A DNA stretch of 40,935 nucleotides from Desulfobulbaceae bacterium (GTDB taxonomy: Bacteria; Desulfobacterota; Desulfobulbia; Desulfobulbales; Desulfobulbaceae). Positions within the stretch are counted from its first letter, which is position 1. Each line of letters begins with the position of its first letter. Where the stretch lies: positions 1-40,935 of the forward strand of contig WGCP01000217.1 in the NCBI GenBank assembly GCA_015493715.1, in the 5' to 3' direction. The notes beneath the pieces are model-generated. The model saw only the letters and a list, made by a program, of their open reading frames with translations. It did no database searches and was not told the origin of the DNA. A program made the position numbers and the translations under genes. Positions 6,809-15,110 of this stretch are shown piece by piece.

Positions 6809-7741
6809 ATGTCCGTCCTTGAGCGAATCTATTTTTTCCATGGAAAAATTCAGTCCGGCGGCTATCCCAATACCAGCCACCTGATCGATGAATTTGAAAT
6901 TTCGCAGTCCACCGCGCACCGGGATATTGCCTACCTGCGGGAACGATTGCTGGCACCGCTGGCATTCGACACCAAAAAAAACGGCTTTTACTATACAAAA
7001 ACGTTCCGACTTCCCTTTGAAAACAGTCCCGCCATGACCATGATTCTTGGTCTGCTCGGTAATATGGCCGAAGAAACCGGGCTGACCGAACTCCCCGAAC
7101 TTGCGGCAATCAAACAACGGTTGCAGGAGGTTCTTTTCCCAGGACAGCGCAACATGGGCGATCTTGTCTACTGTGAATGGGTGGAGAAGGAACTGATCAA
7201 CAAGCACATATTTTCCACCGTGCTGAACGGCCTGAGAGAACAACAGCAACTCCGTGTAACCTATCGCGCCGGAAGCGGCCATATAAGCACTCGCACAATC
7301 GAGCCGTTGAAGCTGATTAACTACCAGGGACGCTGGTATCTGCTGGCCTGGTGCAGAACCAAAAAAAACCGCCGAATGTTCCACCTGGCTCGGATACAAG
7401 AGGCCCGGATACTGCAGGAACCGGTCAATCGGAGTCTGGACGGTGATGATAGCTGGCTGCAGGCAAGTTTCGGCATTTTCAAGGGACCCGCCACATCAAA
7501 GGTATCCATCAGATTTACCGGTACAGCGGCCGAGATTGTTCGCCATCAGATATGGCACCATCAGCAGAAAATCGAGGATGAAAAAGACTCCATCCGGTTG
7601 ACCCTGCCTATTGCCGATGATCGGGAATTGATAATGAAGGTGCTGCAATTCGGCGCCCGGGCGGAAATTCTTTGTCCGAAGAAACTACGGCGGCGACTTG
7701 CTGAAGAAATAAAAAAAATGGCGAAAAACTATAAGCCCTGA
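6809..7741 (+). CDS. WYL-domain transcriptional regulator
   Basis: A 310-residue DNA-binding regulator. The N-terminal helix-turn-helix (about residues 3-50; LIDEFEISQSTAHRDIAYLRERL) is of the DeoR/HTH-11 type. A WYL domain follows, with the eponymous motif in INYQGRWYLLAWC (about residue 172-184) and the basic patch RTIEPLKL. A WCX-type C-terminal region ends the protein (VLQFGARAEILCPKKLRRRLAEEI). WYL domains bind nucleic acid or nucleotide ligands and often control DNA-damage or defence genes. The target here is unknown. The ATG at 6809 has only a weak ribosome site. No defence genes lie next to it, and the following gene starts 83 bases later. Confidence 0.9.
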   Translation: MSVLERIYFFHGKIQSGGYPNTSHLIDEFEISQSTAHRDIAYLRERLLAPLAFDTKKNGFYYTKTFRLPFENSPAMTMILGLLGNMAEETGLTELPELAAIKQRLQEVLFPGQRNMGDLVYCEWVEKELINKHIFSTVLNGLREQQQLRVTYRAGSGHISTRTIEPLKLINYQGRWYLLAWCRTKKNRRMFHLARIQEARILQEPVNRSLDGDDSWLQASFGIFKGPATSKVSIRFTGTAAEIVRHQIWHHQQKIEDEKDSIRLTLPIADDRELIMKVLQFGARAEILCPKKLRRRLAEEIKKMAKNYKP

Positions 7742-7824
7742 CCGCACTGCCCGCTCTTTCCAGAACCACCATGCTTTCTCCATGAAAAAATCAAAGAAGA
7801 AAGTAGTTACATAAGGAAACTATC

Positions 7825-8835
7825 ATGCACGACAAAACTATCGCCGTTGTCCTGGCCGCCGGCAAGGGAACCCGTATGAAATCAGATCGCGCCAAGGTCC
7901 TGCATGAGGTCTTTTTCAAGCCCATGCTCCATCATGTGCTTGATGCAGTCATCGGGGCAGGCATTGAGCACATGGCCGTCATTGTCGGCCATCAGAGGAA
8001 AAAAGTCCTGGCCGCCATTGACCAATACGCCCACCTGCCCGTCATCCAGAGGGAACAACTGGGCACAGGTCATGCCGTACTCTGTACGAAAAAGGCCTGT
8101 GAAAAGAGCGGACAGGTCATGATTCTGTGCGGAGATACTCCACTTATCAGGTCGCAAACCCTTCAAAAAATGCTCAAGGATCATCAACAGAACAATGCTA
8201 TCATTACTCTGATGACCACCGTGCTTGAAGATCCCTTCGGCTACGGCCGGGTTATCACTGATGAGAATGGAAATATCATCAGAATCGTTGAGCAGAAAGA
8301 CGCCGATGATAAACAACGAGAGATACGGGAAATCAATACCGGCATCTACCTTGTCGAGAAAGAATTTCTCTTTCAGGCCCTGCAAGAGGTGGGCACCGAC
8401 AACAGCCAAGGAGAGGTCTACCTGACCGACATTATTGCAATAGCCCGCAGAAATGGCCATGCGGTCCATAAATTTTTCCATCCCCATGCCATTGATGTTC
8501 TGGGGGTTAATTCGAGGGTTGAGCTGGCCCAGGCCCACGGGGAACTGCGGATGCGCCATAACCGCAAGGTCATGCGCAGCGGGGTGACCATGTACGCACC
8601 GGAAACGATCCTGCTTGATCCGGAAAGCAGGATCAGTCGGGATACCATCATCCATGGGGGAGTGCAGATAACCGGTCGGTCCGAGGTGGGGCAAAATGCA
8701 CGGCTGGAAACAGGCGTGGTCCTGCAGAAAGCTACATTGGGCGCACACGCCGTTATCGGCGCCCACAGTGTTTTACACAACTGTACCGTGGAGGCGGAAG
8801 AACATATTCCGCCCCTGACCTACAAAGTCGGCTGA
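7825..8835 (+). CDS. GlmU-like sugar-1-phosphate nucleotidyltransferase, C-terminally short
   Basis: The N-terminal domain carries the nucleotidyltransferase signature LAAGKGTRMKSD (about residues 11-22), LGTGHAV and CGDTPL, matching the GlmU uridyltransferase that makes UDP-GlcNAc from GlcNAc-1-phosphate and UTP. From about residue 250 only about 85 residues of left-handed beta-helix remain (GVTMYAPETILLDPESRIS, then LGAHAVIGAHSVLHN). Full GlmU is about 450-460 residues, so the acetyltransferase active site is missing. The protein probably performs only uridyl transfer, with GlcN-1-phosphate acetylation done elsewhere. AAGGAA six bases before the ATG supports the start. thiF starts four bases after the stop. 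Confidence 0.88.
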   Translation: MHDKTIAVVLAAGKGTRMKSDRAKVLHEVFFKPMLHHVLDAVIGAGIEHMAVIVGHQRKKVLAAIDQYAHLPVIQREQLGTGHAVLCTKKACEKSGQVMILCGDTPLIRSQTLQKMLKDHQQNNAIITLMTTVLEDPFGYGRVITDENGNIIRIVEQKDADDKQREIREINTGIYLVEKEFLFQALQEVGTDNSQGEVYLTDIIAIARRNGHAVHKFFHPHAIDVLGVNSRVELAQAHGELRMRHNRKVMRSGVTMYAPETILLDPESRISRDTIIHGGVQITGRSEVGQNARLETGVVLQKATLGAHAVIGAHSVLHNCTVEAEEHIPPLTYKVG

Positions 8836-8839
8836 TGCC

Positions 8840-9646
8840 ATGCTGAGAGTCAACGAGCGACCCTATCCATTTCATGAGGGAATGCGCCTGGGAGAACTTG
8901 CCGACCGGCTGAAGCCGGGCGCTGATATCCTGGTACTCAACGGCACGCCTGCTTCCAGAGATTCCCTGCTCCAGGACGAAGACGTCTGCGCCCTCATCAA
9001 AATCGGCGAAATTCCCTCGGCCATTGACATGCAGCACACCCTTGAAGCCAGACATGGCCGGGATGTGCAACGATTGTTCAAAAAGGCTAGCGTAGGTATC
9101 ATGGGGATCGGCGGACTGGGTTCGGCCGTGGCGCTCAGTCTTGCAAAAATCGGCATTGGAAAATTAATCCTTGCCGACCATGACGTGGTAGTTCTCAGCA
9201 ATATTCACCGCCAGCACTATTTCATCGACCAGATCGGCATGAAAAAAACTGCGGCCCTGAAAAAAACAATGGTCAGGGTTAATCCATTTGTCAGCATCAC
9301 TGCCCTGGACGTCAAGCTTACTGAACAAAACATTCCCGAGCTGTTTGGGGGCGTTGATGTACTTGTCGAATGTTTCGATGATCCGACAATGAAAGCCGAA
9401 GCCCTGCGGGCGGCACTGCAGCACCTGCCGGAAATGGGCTATGTCGGCGCTTCCGGTGTAGCGGGATACGGAGACGGCAATACCATTACCTGCAAAAAAA
9501 TAAAGGCCGGTGTTTTTATTGTCGGTGACGGCACCTCGGAGGCCGGAGACAGCTCAGGTCTCTTTGCGCCGAGAGTTGGAATAGCCGCCCATCACCAGGC
9601 CAACTTGGTCGTTCGCCTGCTTCTTGGTCTTGAAAAAAACAAGTAA
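8840..9646 (+). CDS. thiF: ThiS adenylyltransferase ThiF with ThiS-like N-terminal domain
   Basis: A 268-residue E1-like enzyme that adenylates the C-terminus of the sulfur carrier ThiS in thiazole synthesis. The first ~65 residues form a ThiS/ubiquitin-like domain (MLRVNERPYPFHEGMRLGEL) without a terminal GG, as seen in family-2 ThiF proteins. The Rossmann ATP-binding motif GIMGIGGLGSAVALSLAKIG follows at about residues 89-108, then LADHDVV and NIHRQ. It is closely coupled to the GlmU-like gene. A transposon-like element separates it from thiS downstream. Confidence 0.9.
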   Translation: MLRVNERPYPFHEGMRLGELADRLKPGADILVLNGTPASRDSLLQDEDVCALIKIGEIPSAIDMQHTLEARHGRDVQRLFKKASVGIMGIGGLGSAVALSLAKIGIGKLILADHDVVVLSNIHRQHYFIDQIGMKKTAALKKTMVRVNPFVSITALDVKLTEQNIPELFGGVDVLVECFDDPTMKAEALRAALQHLPEMGYVGASGVAGYGDGNTITCKKIKAGVFIVGDGTSEAGDSSGLFAPRVGIAAHHQANLVVRLLLGLEKNK

Positions 9647-9739
9647 TTGTGTGCCCTATTTCCCTTTTTCAGTGTTGGCAACCAGCCCTGTTCCGATTAT
9701 GATTGATTTGTTTTCCGCTGAAACATTAGAGATAATCTT

Positions 9740-9936
9740 CTGAATGATGAACTCGTAAAAAGTCTAAATAATACTGAAAAAAGGCTAAGTAAAAACACAG
9801 ATATACAGGTAAGCGGAGCGGAGACTCCGAGGAGTAGTGCTCCAGGGCGGGTCTTAACTACACATGTAGTATGCCCACGAATCGCCCCGGGACACACGAC
9901 GTAGTAGATCGAAGTTTTTACGACGCCATCCTGAAT
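9740..9936. mobile_element. MITE-like element, family A/B, copy B, inserted at the thiS start
   Basis: A 185-base element (9746-9930) with left end GATGAACTCGTAAAAAGT and right end, on the other strand, GATGGCGTCGTAAAAACT. CTGAAT is directly repeated at both sides (9740-9745 and 9931-9936), a clean 6-bp target duplication. The interior matches the copy at 6560-6753, including GGCGGGTCTTAA and GTAGATCGAAGTTTTTACGAC. The right-hand duplication overlaps the ATG of thiS. Confidence 0.88.
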
Positions 9937-10144
9937 GAAAAGAGTGAAAATACAATGTAACGGTCGACAACAGACCCTTGCCGAGGACACTACCCTTGCC
10001 GAACTGCTGGATGATTTAGGGCTGCCTGCAGACTCCGTTGTCGCTGAAATCAATAAAAAAATAATTGATCGTGATCAGTATGCAACCTTCAAGCTTTCTT
10101 CAGGCGACCAGGTAGAGCTGATTCGTTTTGTTGGAGGAGGGTGA
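9935..10144 (+). CDS. thiS: Sulfur carrier protein ThiS
   Basis: A 69-residue ubiquitin-like carrier ending in RFVGGG. The C-terminal Gly-Gly is adenylated by ThiF and then carries sulfur as a thiocarboxylate to ThiG. The body has the normal pattern ([26 protein letters not shown]). The start could be the ATG at 9935 or the GTG at 9944, which would give the usual short N-terminus (M-KIQCNG). Neither has a strong ribosome site. The ATG lies inside the target duplication of the element just upstream. thiG follows on the same strand seven bases after the stop. Confidence 0.9.
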   Translation: MKRVKIQCNGRQQTLAEDTTLAELLDDLGLPADSVVAEINKKIIDRDQYATFKLSSGDQVELIRFVGGG

Positions 10145-10151
10145 GAGTAGA

Positions 10152-10937
10152 ATGCTGACCATCGCAGAAACGAAATTTTCATCACGTCTGTTTGTCGGTA
10201 CCGGAAAGTTTTCTTCGGCAACAGTCATGGAACAGGCCATTAAAGCCTCGGAAGCGCAAATGGTGACCGTCGCGCTCAGGCGTGTTGACCTGGAAAATCC
10301 GGATGATGACATAATGACGCACCTGGACCGGGAGCGGGTCCACTTTCTTCCCAATACCTCCGGCGCCAGAAACGCGGAGGAGGCCGTTCGGCTTGCCCGC
10401 CTGTCCCGGGCCGCTTCCGGAACACGCTGGCTGAAACTTGAGGTTACCCCGGATCCCCGAACCCTGCTGCCCGACCCGGTGGATACGCTGAAGGCCACTG
10501 AGCTGCTTGCCAAGGAGGACTTCATCGTTCTGCCCTATATAAACGCCGATCCCATTCTTGCCCTGCGGTTGCAGGACGTGGGAGCCGCCGCCGTTATGCC
10601 CCTTGGCGCTCCGATCGGCACCAACCTGGGGATCCAGACCGCGCTGCAAGTGGCCATCATTATTGAACAGGCCCGGGTACCGGTGGTGGTTGACGCCGGA
10701 ATCGGCGCCCCATCCCATGCGGCGCGGGCTATGGAAATGGGCGCGGATGCGGTGCTGGTCAATACGGCCATTGCCGTGGCCGGTGATCCCGTCCGTATGG
10801 CCACGGCCTTCAAACAGGCGGTACTGGCCGGACGACTAGCCTTTGAGGCCGGGCTGGGCGCAAGTTCAACCTCGGCGCGGGCATCCTCTCCACAGCGGGG
10901 AATGGTCGGTGAATCCTTACACTTCATCGAAGAATAA
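10152..10937 (+). CDS. thiG: Thiazole synthase ThiG
   Basis: Condenses deoxyxylulose-5-phosphate, dehydroglycine and ThiS-thiocarboxylate into the thiazole phosphate moiety of thiamine. The sequence shows [12 protein letters not shown] at the N-terminus, [26 protein letters not shown] (with the expected active-site lysine region), [13 protein letters not shown] and [19 protein letters not shown], all typical of the TIM-barrel enzyme. At 261 residues it is of normal length. The ATG at 10152 is chosen by homology ([14 protein letters not shown]), and an upstream in-frame start at 10128 would overlap thiS. thiH begins four bases after the stop. Confidence 0.97.
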   Translation: MLTIAETKFSSRLFVGTGKFSSATVMEQAIKASEAQMVTVALRRVDLENPDDDIMTHLDRERVHFLPNTSGARNAEEAVRLARLSRAASGTRWLKLEVTPDPRTLLPDPVDTLKATELLAKEDFIVLPYINADPILALRLQDVGAAAVMPLGAPIGTNLGIQTALQVAIIIEQARVPVVVDAGIGAPSHAARAMEMGADAVLVNTAIAVAGDPVRMATAFKQAVLAGRLAFEAGLGASSTSARASSPQRGMVGESLHFIEE

Positions 10938-10941
10938 TCCC

Positions 10942-12051
10942 ATGCTAGCATCTTTTCATATTGAAAATTTTTCAGCGCTCACCGATCAAATTCTTGCGGC
11001 CACAACTGCAGAGGTTGAAACCGCCCTGAACAGTCGGGTTTGCACTCTCGACGACCTGGCCGCCCTGCTCTCTCCGGCGGCGGAAAAATTTCTGCCCATG
11101 ATGGCTGCCCGCTCCCGCGAGTTGACGGCCCTGCGTTTCGGCAAAACCACGCAGATATTCGCCCCGCTTTATCTGTCCAACTTTTGCATCAACAGATGCG
11201 CTTATTGCGGATTTGCCGCCGACAATGCCATCCCCAGAAAAAAGTTGACGATCAATGAAGTCGAACGGGAAGCAAACATCCTCAAACAGCGTGGCTTCAA
11301 CCATGTTCTTCTGGTCACGGGAGAAGCGCCGGCCAAGGCAGGCGTGGACTATCTGGAAGAAGTGGTTCTGCGTCTAAAAAACAAATTTGCCGCCCTTTCC
11401 ATTGAAGTGCAGCCCATGGAACAGGAGGAATATGCCCGACTGTTCCGAGCCGGGGTTACGGCGGTTGCCGTCTACCAGGAGACCTATGATCGCAGGGTCT
11501 ACAATCAGGTGCATCTGGCCGGAAAAAAATGTGACTATGAGTATCGTATAGCAACCCCGGCCCGTGCCGCCGCCGCCGGAATGCGTGAAATCGGTATCGG
11601 TTCTCTGCTCGGCCTTGCCGACTGGCGCGCCGAGGGACTGGCCCTGGGCAGTCATCTTGCCTGGCTGAGGAAACGGTTCTGGCAGACGAACTTTACCGTC
11701 AGTTTTCCCCGGCTCAGACCGGCCGCAGGCGCATTCAAGCCGCTGATCAACGTTACGGAGAAAAATTTAAGCCAACTCATGTTTGCCCTGCGCATCTTTG
11801 ATCCGGACGTGGGCCTGATCCTCTCCACCCGCGAGGAGGCCAGATACCGTGACGGCATGTTAGGCCTTGCACCCACCAGGTATTCCGCCGGTTCCTGTAC
11901 GGACCCGGGAGGTTATTCATCGAACGATCACACGGGTGAACAGTTCTCGGTCGGCGATCATCGGACAATTGATGAGGTATGCCGGGTTATAGTCAACAAA
12001 GGCCTTGATCCGGTCTGCAAGGATTGGGACAGAGAATTTCAGCTGAACTAA
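10942..12051 (+). CDS. thiH: 2-iminoacetate (dehydroglycine) synthase ThiH
   Basis: A radical SAM enzyme that cleaves tyrosine to dehydroglycine, the glycine-derived part of the thiazole in anaerobes. The cluster-binding motif CINRCAYCGF (CxxxCxxC) lies at about residues 83-92, after the typical IFAPLYLSNF lead-in. The later VTGEAPAKAGVDYL, VAVYQETYDR and the C-terminal ILSTREEARYRDG regions also match ThiH. At 369 residues it has normal length. Use of ThiH rather than the oxygen-dependent ThiO fits an anaerobe. It ends the thi operon, and 116 bases without recognisable features follow. Confidence 0.97.
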   Translation: MLASFHIENFSALTDQILAATTAEVETALNSRVCTLDDLAALLSPAAEKFLPMMAARSRELTALRFGKTTQIFAPLYLSNFCINRCAYCGFAADNAIPRKKLTINEVEREANILKQRGFNHVLLVTGEAPAKAGVDYLEEVVLRLKNKFAALSIEVQPMEQEEYARLFRAGVTAVAVYQETYDRRVYNQVHLAGKKCDYEYRIATPARAAAAGMREIGIGSLLGLADWRAEGLALGSHLAWLRKRFWQTNFTVSFPRLRPAAGAFKPLINVTEKNLSQLMFALRIFDPDVGLILSTREEARYRDGMLGLAPTRYSAGSCTDPGGYSSNDHTGEQFSVGDHRTIDEVCRVIVNKGLDPVCKDWDREFQLN

Positions 12052-12167
12052 TCGTCACTGTTTACCAGCTGTGACCAGTTACGAATAATGTCGACCCCGG
12101 CTGGATCGACAACCAAAAGTCAAAAAACACAAGATGGCCTGAACAACTCTACCAACGGAGCAAATTT

Positions 12168-13457
12168 ATGAGCGACATTAAAAAGATGTACACAACTATT
12201 TTAGGTGATTCTTTTCCTCTGGAAATGACCATCTCCTTTGGTGACCAGACCCTGGTGTACCGTAAACGGACCTGGGCCATTGCCACAGGAGACGGAACCG
12301 TGGAGGAACGCGGCCTGCGTTACGGTGAAAATCCCGATCAGGAGGCCGCCCTCTATGAGCTGGTCAACGGCAACCTGGTCCTGGGTGACTGCAAGTTTAT
12401 TGATCCGGGCAATTCACTGGTTTCCGGTATCACGGTCGATGACATGCTGCAGGTGGGGAAACATCCCGGTAAAATCAATCTGACCGATGTGGATAATGGC
12501 CTCAATATCATCAAATACCTGGTCGACAAACCGGCCGCCGTCATCCTCAAGCACAATAACCCCTGCGGCGCAGCCGTAAGCGATACCCTGGCCGACGCCT
12601 ACAACAAGGCCAACCGTACTGATCGGATCGCCGCCTTTGGCGGGGCCGTCATCATGAGCAGGCCGGTGGACAAGGACGCCGCCGAACTTATGAGCCAAAA
12701 CTATCTCGAAGTCGTCTGCGCCCCAGAATTTGAAGAGGGCACGCTGGACATCCTCTCCAAGGCCAAGAATCTGCGGGTTATCCGCATGGACGGCATCAAC
12801 CGGCTTGCCGATTTTGAAAAATTTCGCTTTGTCGATTTTAAATCACTTATAGATGGCGGGCTAATTGTTCAGCAATCCGCCGTCAACTCCATTCGCTCTC
12901 CGGCTGATCTGAGACCGGCAACCGCCACCTGGAAAGGGAAAGAATATGCCTGTAAGCGGCAACCGACCCAGCAAGAGCTTGATGATATGATTTTCGGGTG
13001 GGCGGTTGAACATGGCGTCACCTCGAATTCCGTGCTCTATGTCAAGGATGGCTGCACCACCGGTGTCGGTACCGGTGAACAGGACAGAGTGGGTGTGGCG
13101 GAAATCGCCATCCACAAGGCCTATATAAAATATGCCGACATTACCTGCTTTGACAAATTCGGTATCCCCTACGCCGATCTGGCCCTGGAAGTGGAACAGG
13201 GCAAAAGGGATGCGGCCGATAAGGAGGCTATCGATGCTAAGGTGAAAAAGGATAAGGCCGGACTACCGGGATCGGTCATGATCTCCGACGCCTTCTTCCC
13301 GTTCAGAGATGCCGCCGACGTAGCCATCCGCGAGGGTATCACCGCCATTCTCCAGGCCGGTGGCTCCATGCGCGACTACGCCTCCATCGAGGCCTGCAAC
13401 GAGGCTGATCCGCAGGTTGCCATGATGTTTACCGGACAGCGCTCATTTAAGCATTGA
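12168..13457 (+). CDS. Stand-alone AICAR formyltransferase (PurH C-terminal domain only)
   Basis: Transfers a formyl group from 10-formyl-THF to AICAR, the penultimate step of purine synthesis. The protein has the transformylase signature KHNNPCGAA (about residues 127-135), LRYGENPDQEAALY near the N-terminus, GDAFFPF-like SDAFFPFRDAADVA and the terminal TGQRSFKH. At 429 residues it lacks the ~190-residue IMP-cyclohydrolase domain of bifunctional PurH, so that step must come from another gene. GGAG eight bases before the ATG supports the start. No purine genes are adjacent. Confidence 0.92.
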   Translation: MSDIKKMYTTILGDSFPLEMTISFGDQTLVYRKRTWAIATGDGTVEERGLRYGENPDQEAALYELVNGNLVLGDCKFIDPGNSLVSGITVDDMLQVGKHPGKINLTDVDNGLNIIKYLVDKPAAVILKHNNPCGAAVSDTLADAYNKANRTDRIAAFGGAVIMSRPVDKDAAELMSQNYLEVVCAPEFEEGTLDILSKAKNLRVIRMDGINRLADFEKFRFVDFKSLIDGGLIVQQSAVNSIRSPADLRPATATWKGKEYACKRQPTQQELDDMIFGWAVEHGVTSNSVLYVKDGCTTGVGTGEQDRVGVAEIAIHKAYIKYADITCFDKFGIPYADLALEVEQGKRDAADKEAIDAKVKKDKAGLPGSVMISDAFFPFRDAADVAIREGITAILQAGGSMRDYASIEACNEADPQVAMMFTGQRSFKH

Positions 13458-13472
13458 GCCTCCCGTCACCTC

Positions 13473-13507
13473 CTTTCTCCCGGCTTGGACCACCGGCCGG
13501 GAGAAAG
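13473..13507 (+). terminator. Hairpin after the AICAR formyltransferase gene, possible terminator
   Basis: CTTTCTCCCGG (13473-13483) pairs perfectly with CCGGGAGAAAG (13497-13507). The nearest T-run is about 14 bases later, so it is not a textbook intrinsic terminator. It lies between two convergent genes, where a terminator is expected. Confidence 0.5.
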
Positions 13508-13546
13508 ACCCTGTTCCCCCCTTTTTTCCATTGAGCAGTATTCGTA

Positions 13547-14512
13547 TCATGGCAAGGTCGCAACCTTTTCCCAGGCGCCATGCCTGGCAGAACGGAGGCA
13601 GGCCTCACAAACCGCGACCGCCTGCAACCCATCCGCACCGGTTATCGGATTGGGTCCGTGTCCAGCCAGGTAATCACGCCAATCGGCAAGGAGCGGCACA
13701 ATAGTCCCTACTGCAGGTCCCGGCTCAAGATCCGTGCGCGTGGTATGATGGATCATTTCACAGGTCGTGTCAATCTGGTCTCCTGTCAATTGCCCATGTT
13801 TGCAGACAAAATCAAACCTTCCTGAGCGGGCCTGACCGATTTTGGAACAGTCCACCACGCCCTGGACACCTTGTTCCATTTCTATCAGGGCCAGCAGGCT
13901 GTCTTCCAGGACCCGGTTATGACGGCTGGTTGTCACGGCCATGACACGGACAATCTCAAGACCGGTGATAAAACGAAGGGCATCAAAGACATGGACGGCA
14001 GTATGGTAACTGACTCCGGCCCCGGCCAGGTCCGGATCCTCATGCCAGGAAAGGGTGGAAGGCTCGATGCGCTGGTTGACCGAAACCGTATACAGAGGGC
14101 CGAGCTCCGAAAGATGGCGTCGAAAACACCTGATGACCGAATTATACCGCAGGGTCTGACCGACGCTCAGGCGCAAACCTCCTTTCCCGGCAAGCGCGGC
14201 AATTGCCTGCGCATCGGCAAGGCTTGCGGCAAGAGGTTTTTCCAGGAGCAGTGGTTTGCCGACCTCGGCGCAGGCACGGGCTATATCCAGATTCAGAGCC
14301 GGCGGCACAACACTGATGACCGCCTCAACCCGGTCATCAGTGACAAGCCTGCGCCAGTCCTCATGAAGCCGACAGTTCCACTCTTTAGCCTGCTCAAGTC
14401 CCGTGTCGGAACGTCTACTTATCACTGAAAGTTCAAGCCCTTCAACGTCGTTGATGATATGGCCGGCATAGCGGCTCCCGTGTTTACCGGTGCCGATGAT
14501 TCCTATGCGCAT
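13547..14512 (-). CDS. Gfo/Idh/MocA family NAD(P)-dependent oxidoreductase
   Basis: A 321-residue dehydrogenase acting on an unidentified, probably sugar-like substrate. The N-terminal nucleotide-binding motif is MRIGIIGTGKHGSRYAGH. The family signature LLEKPLAASLADA follows at about residue 90, with the catalytic-type lysine in EKP. A C-terminal domain includes SWHEDPDLAGAGVSYHTAVHVFDALR, where the second histidine is in the usual substrate position. The ATG at 14512 is chosen because the Rossmann strand begins there, and GAG lies about six bases upstream. It is last in the minus-strand run that begins with the siroheme gene, though a 99-base gap separates it from the preceding gene. Confidence 0.87.
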   Translation of the reverse strand: MRIGIIGTGKHGSRYAGHIINDVEGLELSVISRRSDTGLEQAKEWNCRLHEDWRRLVTDDRVEAVISVVPPALNLDIARACAEVGKPLLLEKPLAASLADAQAIAALAGKGGLRLSVGQTLRYNSVIRCFRRHLSELGPLYTVSVNQRIEPSTLSWHEDPDLAGAGVSYHTAVHVFDALRFITGLEIVRVMAVTTSRHNRVLEDSLLALIEMEQGVQGVVDCSKIGQARSGRFDFVCKHGQLTGDQIDTTCEMIHHTTRTDLEPGPAVGTIVPLLADWRDYLAGHGPNPITGADGLQAVAVCEACLRSARHGAWEKVATLP

Positions 14513-14611
14513 ACAATTCTCATACACATAATATTTATGATACTTCAACTCACCAGAATTTTACAGCACACAAAAAGATAAGTGTCCTCTCGAAATTATT
14601 TATTATATATT

Positions 14612-15109
14612 TCATTTTATATGGTTAAAAATCATTTTTATTTCAACCCGGTAACGAATGCACATTAGAAGACAGCCAACAATCCAGCTTAGAGGTTTTA
14701 ATTGGGACACAACAGAGACATACTTCTGGAGAACAGATTGATATTTTACTATTACATTGCCAATCTCATCAACTAATGGCCCTCCATCCAAATATTTAAT
14801 ATCCTCTTTTGGTATTGACCAACCATTCACTAGTTGGTACTTGCGAGGAAAACCTTTAATTGAGATGTCATCCTGTTTAATTGCGTCTGGAAAAGTTATC
14901 ATTTCTTCTCCACCCCATTTCCTTACAGCCCACCAATACAAGTCAAAAACTTTGTATTTCTTTCTCCAAAAAAGTTCTATAATCTTTTGAAATAAATTTG
15001 ATTCACGATGCCTAATCTCAAAAGTTAATGGATTGATAAACCAGCTTTTCCCAAATCTTTCTATACGTTTTTCCCTTTTTCTTGCCTCTGATGGTGTTAA
15101 TTCACTCAT
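14612..15109 (-). CDS. AT-rich gene of unknown function coupled to the heme operon
   Basis: Function not recognised. A 165-residue basic protein (MSELTPSEARKREKRIERFG...) with one weakly hydrophobic stretch near the C-terminus (SWIVGCLLMCIRY) and aromatic-rich segments (FDLYWWAVRKWGG). The coding sequence is markedly richer in A and T than its neighbours, suggesting recent acquisition. Its ATG lies one base after the stop of the preceding gene (TAA-G-ATG), so translation is probably coupled to the hemA operon despite the foreign composition. Confidence 0.6.
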   Translation of the reverse strand: MSELTPSEARKREKRIERFGKSWFINPLTFEIRHRESNLFQKIIELFWRKKYKVFDLYWWAVRKWGGEEMITFPDAIKQDDISIKGFPRKYQLVNGWSIPKEDIKYLDGGPLVDEIGNVIVKYQSVLQKYVSVVSQLKPLSWIVGCLLMCIRYRVEIKMIFNHIK

Positions 15110-15110
15110 C

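Noticed and set aside
7742-9934. TPP riboswitch controlling the thi genes
   Set aside because: No CTGAGA plus ACCTGA..(C)TGG.TAATGCCAGCG-type core is present upstream of the GlmU-like gene, thiF or thiS.
9697-10053. Open frame of 118 codons opposite the thiF-thiS gap
   Set aside because: It crosses the inserted element and overlaps thiS on the other strand; no ribosome site or recognised domain.
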